Below the pieces are notes generated by a model. It was given only the letters and a program-made list of their open reading frames with translations. It did no database searches and had not been told where the DNA came from. The position numbers and the translations under genes were made by a program. Shown one piece after another: positions 38,005 to 45,956 of a stretch of DNA of 64,000 bases (its first letter is position 1; every line of letters begins with the position of its first letter). This DNA comes from an uncultured Paracoccus sp. (GTDB taxonomy: Bacteria > Pseudomonadota > Alphaproteobacteria > Rhodobacterales > Rhodobacteraceae), in assembly GCF_937873615.1 (NCBI RefSeq), contig NZ_CALMYP010000068.1:110780-174779 (forward strand), given 5' to 3'.

Positions 38005-39856
38005 AACTGCCACCGAGGTTGAGCTGGCGATAGCGGCGCGGCTCGATGTCGTTGACCACGGTGCCGCCAACCGAAACGCCGCTGTCATCCAGCCGCTCGG
38101 CCCCCTGCCGCAGGGCATTTTCCGGGGTCTTGCCGGCACGAAGAACGATCAGCGTCGAATCCGCCAGCGTGCCCAGCCGGGCCGCATCCGACAGCCCCAG
38201 TGCGGGCGGCGTATCGATAATGATCAGCTCGTAACGCGAGTGTAGCAGGGGCAGAATGCGCTGACGGAAATTGCTGACATTGCTCGGGGTCAGGCGGGTC
38301 CGCTGATCGAAGCAGATGAAGTCGAACCCGCAGTCCGGGTTGATTTCCATCAGCGCATCCGCAACCGATAGCTTTCCAGTGGTCATGTCCTCCAGAGAGC
38401 GCCGATCACCCCGCGCACCGACGATGCGGCTTGATCCGGTGCGCCTTGTGTCGAAATCGATCAGCAGGACAGACATGGAATCTCGCGCGGCAATGGCCGC
38501 AAGACAGGATGCCACCGTGGACTTGCCCTCATGCGGCAGGGCAGAGGTGATCATCACGACTCGCGGCATCTCATCCCTGGCCTGCTGGCCGGCCCAGACC
38601 GTCAGCAGCGACCGCATCGCCTCGGCGAAGTCCGAACGCGGGAACTTGTTCACGAAGGCGATGGGGTTGAGACGCCGCATCAGGCCGCGCCGCGGCATGC
38701 GCGGCAGGTTTCCAAGATTGGGAAGCTGGCTGACATGGGTTGCCTGCGCGCCGTTCCAGATCTGCCGGTTGAGCGTGCTGCGCAGCAAGGCCAGAATGAA
38801 ACCGAGGATCAGCCCGGCAGGCAGCGCCATCGCCATGGTGGTCGGGATATTGGGACGAAATGGCTCCAGCGGGACTTCGGCAACCGTGATCTGGCGGGCA
38901 TCGGCGTCGACCTGATCGAGCTGCGGCTCCAACAGGTTCAACCGCTCGACCGCAGTTTCATAGCGGGTGTTCATCAGCTCGATGCTCAGGTTGCGGCGGG
39001 CCAGTTGCAGCTCATGCAGGGTCCGCGCCGCAAGCTGCGTGTCCAGTTCGTCCAACTCGGCCTGAAGGCGCTGACGCTCTGCCGTGCCATTTTCGTTGCG
39101 ACTGTCCATCACCTCGATGACCGAGGCGGTATGCGACCGTTCGCGCCTGAGCCGCGCCGCCAAGTCCGGATCGTCCAACTGGTTGTCGCGGATGAAGGAC
39201 GCCAGATCGACCTGCGCCTGGGTCAACTCCTCGCCGATGGAATCGATCTGGTCGGTCAGATAGCTGAGCGAGCGCTCGATACCCGCCGTTTGGTTGGCGA
39301 TCGAGGAATTCACGAAGGCCTTGATGACGGCATTGGCGATGTCCGCCGCACGTTCGGGAGATGTCGATTCGGCAATCACGGCAATGACCAGACTTTCGCC
39401 CGAACGCTCCAGCCGGTAGGAGCTCAGCACCTTGTCCACAACCGCGCGTTTCCGTTTGGGGCTGTCTATGGCAGGCCCCCCCTCGCTCGCGGGCAGGAAG
39501 GCCGGGTCCTGGAACAGGTCCAGACCCGCCGCGATACGTTCGGCAAAATCGCGCGAGCGCAGACGGTCCAACTCGGTCTCGACCCGGGCGCGGGTCAGAT
39601 CGTAAACCTCCATCTGGGTGTTGATCTGGCTGATCCGAACCTCTGACGTGGTCAGCGCCATCGCCGATTCCGCGCGATAGACCGGCGTCTGCCGCGAGAG
39701 GTAGGCATAGGTCGCGCCCATGACCGAGGCGACCATAACCAGGATCAGCCAGAAGTTGCGGCGCAACAGTTGGACGAACTCTTCGCTGTCCAGCCTTTCG
39801 GTGCGGGACACGCCGTGTCGACGACTCGTTCTGGGGGGGCGGGCTGGACTGTTCAT
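37991..39856 (-). CDS. polysaccharide co-polymerase / tyrosine autokinase (Wzc/ExoP-like)
   Basis: This protein of about 621 residues has a Wzz-type chain-length domain between two membrane segments (about 33-53 and 340-360) with a coiled-coil periplasmic part. A cytoplasmic BY-kinase domain follows: Walker A TSALPHEGKSTVASCL, Walker A' VLLIDFDTRR and Walker B LIIIDTPPALGLSDA. The last residues, NLGGSYAYY, form the tyrosine cluster that is autophosphorylated. It controls polymer length and export. A TTG start 42 nt upstream is possible but has no clear support. First gene of the leftward operon. Confidence 0.93.
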   Translation of the reverse strand: MNSPARPPRTSRRHGVSRTERLDSEEFVQLLRRNFWLILVMVASVMGATYAYLSRQTPVYRAESAMALTTSEVRISQINTQMEVYDLTRARVETELDRLRSRDFAERIAAGLDLFQDPAFLPASEGGPAIDSPKRKRAVVDKVLSSYRLERSGESLVIAVIAESTSPERAADIANAVIKAFVNSSIANQTAGIERSLSYLTDQIDSIGEELTQAQVDLASFIRDNQLDDPDLAARLRRERSHTASVIEVMDSRNENGTAERQRLQAELDELDTQLAARTLHELQLARRNLSIELMNTRYETAVERLNLLEPQLDQVDADARQITVAEVPLEPFRPNIPTTMAMALPAGLILGFILALLRSTLNRQIWNGAQATHVSQLPNLGNLPRMPRRGLMRRLNPIAFVNKFPRSDFAEAMRSLLTVWAGQQARDEMPRVVMITSALPHEGKSTVASCLAAIAARDSMSVLLIDFDTRRTGSSRIVGARGDRRSLEDMTTGKLSVADALMEINPDCGFDFICFDQRTRLTPSNVSNFRQRILPLLHSRYELIIIDTPPALGLSDAARLGTLADSTLIVLRAGKTPENALRQGAERLDDSGVSVGGTVVNDIEPRRYRQLNLGGSYAYY

Positions 39857-40139
39857 GACCTGTTTGCCCAACCTATTAGCAATGTACCGCCGCCGCAAAA
39901 TTCCAGCGCGATTATTTCAACCTGATACGCAATCCTTGATTGAGTCATGATTGGATTATGATCCAGAAACCGCTTACACGAATATAAGACTATTGTAGAA
40001 TTTGAATATTTCAAATCAAATCTTGAAATGAATCATTTCATGCCGCAACATGGATAAATTGCTGTCCCAATAAATGTAATATCATATAATTTCTAGTCGG
40101 GTCAGCAGGTTAGGCCATCGGTGTCGCTGGTATTGACGG
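39857..40139. promoter_or_regulatory. AT-rich divergent promoter region of the polysaccharide operons
   Basis: This 283-bp region lies between the divergent kinase and sugar-transferase genes. It is AT-rich and contains two adjacent palindromes: TTTGAATATTTCAAA (40001-40015) and TGAAATGAATCATTTCA (40024-40040). Both share TGAAA/TTTCA half-sites. Upstream there is also a repeated ATGATTGGATTATGATCC-like stretch near 39943-39963. It is the likely control point for both operons. No gene is seen in it. Confidence 0.6.
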
Positions 40140-40766
40140 GTGGAAATCGTGTTGCGTTATCAGGAAGTTCCATTAGCTGCGCTACTTATTTCGGCATCTC
40201 TGCCTATTCAGCTTTTGGTTGCGATTTTAGTCTTCCTGCAACTCAGATCCCCCTTGATGTTTCGCCAAAGAAGGGCGGGACTGAATGGGCGAGAGATCGT
40301 AATCGGCAAATTTCGCACAATGAACGACCTGCGCGATTCGCATGGAGAACTGCTGCCCGACGACCAACGTCAGACGAAAATGACGCGGCTGATCAGGCGA
40401 TTGCGCCTTGATGAGCTGCCGCAGCTTTGGCCAGTGTTGACCGGGCAGATGGCGCTTGTCGGGCCGCGCCCGCTTTTGCCGCAGACGCTGGCGGATTTCG
40501 GCGAGCTGGGCGTGCTGCGCAACTCGATCCGGCCGGGGCTGACCGGCTGGGCGCAGGTGAATGGCAATACCCGGCTCAGCAACAGCGAAAAGCTGGCCAT
40601 GGACCTGTGGTATGTCACCCATCGCAGCTTCTGGCTGGACATGCGCGTGCTGGCCGAGACCTTTCTGGTGCCCCTGCGCGGCGAGATCCGGGATGACGGT
40701 CGTCTGCGCCTGGCCACCGACTGGGCGCGGGCCGAATTCGGCTCAGCCATCGAGGTGGCGGCATGA
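40140..40766 (+). CDS. phosphoglycosyl transferase (short PglC/WcaJ type)
   Basis: This protein of about 208 residues has one N-terminal membrane helix (VPLAALLISASLPIQLLVAILVFLQ) and the catalytic PGT domain: RQRRAGLNGREIVIGKFRTMND, RLDELPQLWPVLTGQMALVGPRP with the Asp-Glu dyad, and RPGLTGWAQVNGN. It moves a sugar-1-phosphate from UDP-sugar to undecaprenyl phosphate, starting repeat-unit assembly. Short size without the WbaP-type extra helices is PglC-like. The start is uncertain: GTG at 40140 or 40149, TTG at 40152. The stop overlaps the next gene as ATGA. Confidence 0.92.
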   Translation: MEIVLRYQEVPLAALLISASLPIQLLVAILVFLQLRSPLMFRQRRAGLNGREIVIGKFRTMNDLRDSHGELLPDDQRQTKMTRLIRRLRLDELPQLWPVLTGQMALVGPRPLLPQTLADFGELGVLRNSIRPGLTGWAQVNGNTRLSNSEKLAMDLWYVTHRSFWLDMRVLAETFLVPLRGEIRDDGRLRLATDWARAEFGSAIEVAA

Positions 40767-41674
40767 AGACAGCGTTCATCGGGGCGGTGGAAGGCTCTGC
40801 CGTGGCGCTCAGGGCACTGTGCGAGGCTGGTCTCGGGCCGGATCTGGTGGTGACTCTGCCGCTTGAGAAGGCCGCCAATCATTCAGATTTCGCCGATCTC
40901 GGGCCAATTTCGGAAGCGCATGGGCTGAACCTGATGCGGGTCGCGCGCAGCGACGATCCGGGCCTGATGGCGGCGCTGGACCGGTTGGCGCCGGATCTGA
41001 TCCTGATCATCGGCTGGTCGCAGCTTGTCGGCCCCGAGTTGCTGACGCTGCCCCGAATCGGGGTGCTGGGCTTTCACCCCTCGCCCTTGCCGAAGATGCG
41101 TGGGCGCGCGGTGATTCCCTGGCAGATCCTGACCGCGCAGAAACAGGGCGGTGCCACGCTGTTCTGGGTCGCAGAGGGGGTCGATGACGGCGATATCGCG
41201 GCGCAGGCGGTTTTCGAGATCGACCCTGACAGCATCGACGCGCGCGGGCTTTACGACCGTGCCGTGGCCGAGATGGCGCGGATGCTGCCGCCGCTTCTGG
41301 CCGAACTCGCTGCCGGCAGGCGTCCTGCGCGGGTGCAGGACGATGCGCAGGCGACCATATGCGCCCGCCGCCGCCCCGAGGATGGCGAGATCGACTGGAC
41401 CCGTCCGGGGGCTGAAATCGCGCGCCTGATCCGCGCCGTTGGCCCGCCCTATCCCGGCGCCTCGACGCGAGACGCGAAAGGCACGGTGGTGACCGTGACC
41501 GCCGCCCGCCTGTCCCCGCAGGAGGGTCGCTTCATCGGCATCCCCGGACAGGTGCAGCAGGTCGACGGAGAGGTCGTGACGGTGATGTGCGGCGACGGGC
41601 GCTGCCTCGATCTGACCGGCTGGAGCGGCCCTGACCGCCTGCCGCGCCACAGCATGCTGGGGAGGGGGGTATGA
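40763..41674 (+). CDS. formyltransferase-like protein (sugar N-formyltransferase candidate)
   Basis: This 303-residue protein has the formyltransferase N-domain (LVGPELLTLPRIGVLGFHPSPLPKMRGRAVIPW) and a C-terminal FMT-C-like part. The catalytic histidine (His105) and aspartate in GVDDGDI are kept. The asparagine that normally precedes the histidine by two residues is Gly103. Coupling to PIG-L and aminotransferase genes by ATGA overlaps suggests N-formylation of an amino sugar rather than Met-tRNA. Whether it still uses formyl-tetrahydrofolate is uncertain. Confidence 0.82.
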   Translation: MKTAFIGAVEGSAVALRALCEAGLGPDLVVTLPLEKAANHSDFADLGPISEAHGLNLMRVARSDDPGLMAALDRLAPDLILIIGWSQLVGPELLTLPRIGVLGFHPSPLPKMRGRAVIPWQILTAQKQGGATLFWVAEGVDDGDIAAQAVFEIDPDSIDARGLYDRAVAEMARMLPPLLAELAAGRRPARVQDDAQATICARRRPEDGEIDWTRPGAEIARLIRAVGPPYPGASTRDAKGTVVTVTAARLSPQEGRFIGIPGQVQQVDGEVVTVMCGDGRCLDLTGWSGPDRLPRHSMLGRGV

Positions 41675-42357
41675 CCGACCAATTGCAGAATTACGGCCCG
41701 GTGCTGGTCATAGCCCCGCATCCCGATGACGAGGTGCTGGGCGTGGGTGGCACCATGGCCCGGCTGTCCGATGCCGGGGCCGAGGTCCATGTCGCCATCG
41801 TCACCAGCGGCCGCGCCCCGCGCTTCCCGGCCGAGCAGGTGGCGCAGGTCCGCGCCGAGGCCGCCGCCGCCCACAGGGTTCTGGGGGTGACGGCGACGCA
41901 TTACCTCGACTGCCCGGCGGCGGAACTGGGGGAATATGCGCATAGCGAGCTCAACCGGGTGATTTCCGATGTCGTCCTTCAGGTCGATGCGCGCACCGTC
42001 TTCGCCCCGCATCCGGGCGATATCCATCTGGATCATCAGTTGAGCTTCCTTTCGGCGCTCGTTGCCGCAAGGCCGCATCAGCCCGCCTATCCGACCCGCA
42101 TCTTCGCCTATGAGACGTTGTCGGAGACGAACTGGAACGCGCCCTATCTGACGCCGGGATTCCTGCCCAACCTGTTCATCGACATCTCGGAAACCCTGCA
42201 ACGCAAGCTGGATGCCTTCGCCTGTTTCGAAAGCCAGCAGAAGGCGCCGCCGCATGAACGCTCGGTCGCCACGCTGACGGCGCTTGCGACGCTGCGCGGG
42301 GCGACCGTGCATCGCCCGGCGGCTGAGGGTTTCGTCACCATCCGGATCGTGGAGTAG
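41671..42357 (+). CDS. PIG-L-family deacetylase
   Basis: This 228-residue zinc-dependent N-deacetylase has the motif VIAPHPDDEVLGVGG (His17, Asp19, Asp20) and the later metal ligand region FAPHPGDIHLDHQ. Such enzymes remove N-acetyl groups from sugars or amino-sugar derivatives. It overlaps the formyltransferase-like gene as ATGA and is 3 nt from the aminotransferase gene. Deacetylation followed by formylation at the same nitrogen would be a simple joint role. Confidence 0.92.
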   Translation: MTDQLQNYGPVLVIAPHPDDEVLGVGGTMARLSDAGAEVHVAIVTSGRAPRFPAEQVAQVRAEAAAAHRVLGVTATHYLDCPAAELGEYAHSELNRVISDVVLQVDARTVFAPHPGDIHLDHQLSFLSALVAARPHQPAYPTRIFAYETLSETNWNAPYLTPGFLPNLFIDISETLQRKLDAFACFESQQKAPPHERSVATLTALATLRGATVHRPAAEGFVTIRIVE

Positions 42358-42360
42358 CCC

Positions 42361-43533
42361 ATGCAGCGCCCAAGCACATGGCCGGTTTTCGACGAGGAAC
42401 AGATCGCGGCGGTCGTTGCGATGCTGCGCTCGGGCAAGGTCAATGCCTGGACCGGCCCTGATGTCCGCGCCTTCGAAGACGAATTCGCCGCCCATGCCGG
42501 CACCAGACAGGCCGTGGCCATGGCCAATGGCTCGGTCACGCTGGATGCGGCGCTTCGCGCGCTCGATCTGCAGCCGGGGGACGAGGTGATCGTCAGCCCG
42601 CGCAGCTTCGTCGTCTCGGCCAGTTGCGTGATCCTGGCGGGCGGGCGGCCGGTCTTTGCCGATGTCGATCCTGACAGCGGCAATATCACCCCGGCCAGCA
42701 TCGCGCCGCTGATCACCGGGCGCACACGCGGGATCATCCCGATCCATCTCGGCGGCTGGCCCTGCGACATGGACGGCATCATGGCGCTTGCGGCGGAACA
42801 CGGTCTCTGGGTGATCGAGGATTGCGCCCAGGCCCATGGCGCGCGGATCGGCGAACGGGTGGTGGGGTCCATCGGCACGCTCGGCTCCTACTCCTTCTGT
42901 CAGGACAAGATCATCTCGACTGGCGGCGAGGGCGGGATGATCACCACCGACGATGCCGCGATCTACGACCGGATCTGGAGCTTCAAGGACCATGGCAAAA
43001 GCCGTGCCGAGGTCTTTGCCCCGAACCCCGCCCCCGGCTTTCGCTGGCTGCACAGCGCCGGTGTCGGCACCAATCTGCGCATGACCGGCCCATCCGCCGC
43101 CATCGGTCGGGTGCAGTTGCGCCGGCTGCCGGAATGGCAGGCGGCGCGGGCCGCCAATGCCGCGCGGCTGGAGCGGGCGCTGGCACAATCCCCGGCATTG
43201 CGTGTGCCCCTGCCGCCTGCAGGCGTCACCCCGGCCTGGTATCGCCTTTACGCCTATCTGCGCCCCGAGGCGCTGCGCCCCGGCTGGGACCGCGAACGGA
43301 TCGTGGCCGAGGCCGCGCGGCGCGGCATCGCCCTGTTTTCGGGCAGCTGTTCCGAGATCTACCGCGAGGGCAATTTCGCCGCCCCCGGCCATCATCCGCC
43401 GGCACCGCTGCCCGTTGCCGCCGAACTGGGCGAGACCTCGCTGGCTTTTCTGACCGACCCGACCTGGACCGAGGCCGAGTTGGACCTTGTTTCCTCGACT
43501 CTGTTGGAGGTGTTGTTAGATGGTAGCGCGTGA
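42361..43533 (+). CDS. DegT/DnrJ/EryC1/StrS sugar aminotransferase
   Basis: This 390-residue PLP enzyme aminates a keto-sugar nucleotide. Lys183 in SFCQDKIISTGGEGGM is the PLP lysine. FEDEFAAHAGTRQAVAMANGS, VIVSPRSFVVSASCV and EDCAQAHGA are family hallmarks. With the CapD/PglF-type dehydratase it could make a UDP-4-amino-4,6-dideoxy sugar, as PglE does. Its end overlaps the response-regulator gene by 14 nt. Confidence 0.93.
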   Translation: MQRPSTWPVFDEEQIAAVVAMLRSGKVNAWTGPDVRAFEDEFAAHAGTRQAVAMANGSVTLDAALRALDLQPGDEVIVSPRSFVVSASCVILAGGRPVFADVDPDSGNITPASIAPLITGRTRGIIPIHLGGWPCDMDGIMALAAEHGLWVIEDCAQAHGARIGERVVGSIGTLGSYSFCQDKIISTGGEGGMITTDDAAIYDRIWSFKDHGKSRAEVFAPNPAPGFRWLHSAGVGTNLRMTGPSAAIGRVQLRRLPEWQAARAANAARLERALAQSPALRVPLPPAGVTPAWYRLYAYLRPEALRPGWDRERIVAEAARRGIALFSGSCSEIYREGNFAAPGHHPPAPLPVAAELGETSLAFLTDPTWTEAELDLVSSTLLEVLLDGSA

Positions 43534-44620
43534 CCCAAGACCGGAAGCCTGGCGTATCGTTTCGAACGATGACGCCGCCAATAACCCCGACCGCGATACA
43601 ACGCGAACCGCCGGCGATGCCGCCCGGCGGATCATGGTCTGCACGGCCGATACGGCGCTGAGCGAAACACTTCTCGGCGGGCTTCGAAAACGCGGTTATC
43701 GCGCGCAAGGCGCAGCGGATTCCGACAGTGCGCTGTTTCAGCTGGCAATCTCGCCGCCCGACGCGATGCTCTGCGATCAGGCCCTGCCGGGGCATGAGGG
43801 CATGGCACTGATGCAGTTGATCCGGCGCGAGCGTTACGACCTGGCCGACATGCCGATCATCGTGATGTCGGATTTCGGCGACCGCGCCGATATCATCGCC
43901 GGCAAGCTGGCCGGAGCCGATGACTATGTGGTGAAGCCGGTCGATATCGAACTGCTGGTCGCCTCGGTCGAGGCGCAGTTGCGACTGGCCGCGCGGATGC
44001 GCTCGGCCATCGTGGCCACGCCGGACTTGAACGCTGGTGGCGGGCGGATCAACGCCTATCACGCGTTGCTGGACCGGCTGTCCTTCGGGATCATCCTTTA
44101 CAATTCGCACGGCCAGCCGATCTTCACCAACCAGACCGCCGCGCAGATGTCGCGGTCGAATGCGACCACCGTCGGGGCCTGGGTCAAGCGTCAATCGACC
44201 CATAGCCCGCGCGAGGGTGATGCGTCGGTAAAGCCAGGTGCCAAGGTGATGGATTTCCGCATGATCCCGATCGGGGTTTCGGGATCGAACGCCGCGCAGC
44301 ATCTTTTCGTCGCCGTCGTCAACCTGACCGAAGCCGACGACCCGGACCCGATCCTTGGCGCGATGATCTTCCCGTCAACTCATGGGGGTGTGCTGGGGGC
44401 GGGACTGGTTGCCGATGCCCTCGGCCTGACCCCGACCGAGTTGCGGCTGGCCGAATTCCTGGCCGAGGGGATGCGCCTCGATCAGATCGGCGAGGAGATG
44501 GGCATCGCCAAGCCAACGGTGAATTATCATCTGCGCAATATCTATCAGAAAAGCGGATCTTCCCGGCAGTCGGACCTCATCAACCTGCTGCGTTCGGTGC
44601 ACCTGACCGACGGGCGCTAG
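43520..44620 (+). CDS. response regulator with receiver and LuxR-type DNA-binding domain
   Basis: This 366-residue protein has a receiver domain (about 37-155) with Asp86 (AMLCDQALPG) and Lys139 (VVKPVD) intact. A PAS-like middle follows (YHALLDRLSFGIILYNSHGQPIFTNQTA), and then a LuxR-type helix-turn-helix (LTPTELRLAEFLAEGMRLDQIGEEMGIAKPTVNYHLRNIYQKSG). No histidine kinase gene is in the window. As the last gene of the rightward operon it may regulate polysaccharide genes. Confidence 0.92.
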   Translation: MVARDPRPEAWRIVSNDDAANNPDRDTTRTAGDAARRIMVCTADTALSETLLGGLRKRGYRAQGAADSDSALFQLAISPPDAMLCDQALPGHEGMALMQLIRRERYDLADMPIIVMSDFGDRADIIAGKLAGADDYVVKPVDIELLVASVEAQLRLAARMRSAIVATPDLNAGGGRINAYHALLDRLSFGIILYNSHGQPIFTNQTAAQMSRSNATTVGAWVKRQSTHSPREGDASVKPGAKVMDFRMIPIGVSGSNAAQHLFVAVVNLTEADDPDPILGAMIFPSTHGGVLGAGLVADALGLTPTELRLAEFLAEGMRLDQIGEEMGIAKPTVNYHLRNIYQKSGSSRQSDLINLLRSVHLTDGR

Positions 44621-44624
44621 GCCA

Positions 44625-45797
44625 TCAGCCCGGTCTGCCGGCAAGCTGCTCGTAGATCCGCGAAATCGCGCGGACATGCTTGTCCTGTCCGTAATTGGTC
44701 AGGACATCGGCGCGGGCGGCGGCAATGATCGCCTCGCGCCGGACCGGGTCGGCGGCCAGAATGGCAACCGGTGCGACAAAGGCGCGGGGATCCTCGGCGG
44801 GGACCAGAAAGCCGGTCACACCATCGGTGATCGCCTCGGGGTTGCCGCCATGGGCGGTGGCGATGACCGGGGTGCCCAGAGACATGGCCTCGATCAGGGT
44901 GCGCCCGAAAGGTTCGTTGATGGCGCTGACCAGATAGGCATCGACACCGGCCATGTAATCCCGGATCGGATGGCGAAACCCCATCATGTGGATCTGCCCG
45001 GCGATGCCCTGCGCCGCCGCCATGTCGAGGCAGCGCTGTCGCTGCGTCGGATCGGCCTCGTCATCGCCGCCGAAGAGCAGCCCGTGAACCGGACGACCGG
45101 GCATGGCCTTGTGGATCTCGGCCACCGCCTCGACGAAGCCCACCGGCTTCTTGCGCTCGACCAGGGTCCCGAACCAGCCGAGCAGCAGCGTGTCCTCGGG
45201 CAGGTTCAACTCGCCAAGGATCATGGCGCGGGCGGCGGCCGGATCGGGGATCGGGGCCGAGAAATCGAACGGGCTGTGGACCACGTCGAAGCGCCCGGCA
45301 ATGGCGCGGATCGGCTGTGCCGGCAGCGCGAATTGCGAGACGCTGACGATCCGGCTGGCGCTGAGCGGGGCCAGCTTGTTGATGCCGAAGGCGCGCGGGT
45401 CCTGACGATGATGCCAGAGATGCCTGCGCCCCGACAGCCGCGTCGGGAGCGACCAGTTGACATGCAGCCGGCCCTCGTTCGTGTGCACGATCCGGGGGGT
45501 GATGCGGCGCAGTTCCTTCATCAAGCGGGGCACGAGGCGCAGGAGATAAGCCGCCGGCCCGACATCGCCTTCGCGCGGGTAGTTCGGCGTGCGCATCAGC
45601 GGCAGGTCGGGGGCGATCTCGACCTCCAGCCCCATGTCGCGGAAATATTCGCCGACCGCGCCGGCCTGGCGATGGATGAGGATACGGGGATCAAAACGAT
45701 CAAGGTCCAATCCCGAGATCAGCCCATGGGCCGAGACATGGCTGCCGCCAAGCCCGGTATCGCCTGCGAAAGGGTAGAGGATTCGTATGCGTCCCAT
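44625..45797 (-). CDS. glycosyltransferase family 4
   Basis: This 390-residue GT-B enzyme opens RIRILYPFAGDTGLGGSHVSAHGLISGL and contains FGTLVERKKPVGFVEAVAEI and the donor motif NEPFGRTLIEAMSLGTPVIATAHGG. It likely adds a sugar to the repeat unit. It is convergent with the response-regulator gene (4 bp apart) and divergent from the ligase/polymerase-like gene. Confidence 0.91.
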   Translation of the reverse strand: MGRIRILYPFAGDTGLGGSHVSAHGLISGLDLDRFDPRILIHRQAGAVGEYFRDMGLEVEIAPDLPLMRTPNYPREGDVGPAAYLLRLVPRLMKELRRITPRIVHTNEGRLHVNWSLPTRLSGRRHLWHHRQDPRAFGINKLAPLSASRIVSVSQFALPAQPIRAIAGRFDVVHSPFDFSAPIPDPAAARAMILGELNLPEDTLLLGWFGTLVERKKPVGFVEAVAEIHKAMPGRPVHGLLFGGDDEADPTQRQRCLDMAAAQGIAGQIHMMGFRHPIRDYMAGVDAYLVSAINEPFGRTLIEAMSLGTPVIATAHGGNPEAITDGVTGFLVPAEDPRAFVAPVAILAADPVRREAIIAAARADVLTNYGQDKHVRAISRIYEQLAGRPG

Positions 45798-45956
45798 GTT
45801 CCGAATTCACACCTCGGCCGCCGATATTTGGCGTCTGGAAGTGCTTTGGATGTATAATGGCATGGTTAGCACGGCGCGGATGCGCCACAAAGCGCCTTGC
45901 TGCATTGACAGGCTGGTCACATAATTTGACCGCAGGATCAGGGGTAGGCCGAGACG

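Noticed and set aside
38005-38139. Longer N-terminus for the pectate-lyase-like protein
   Set aside because: It would read antiparallel-free but out of frame through the end of the kinase gene and lacks a signal peptide; the start at 38004 gives a proper signal sequence.
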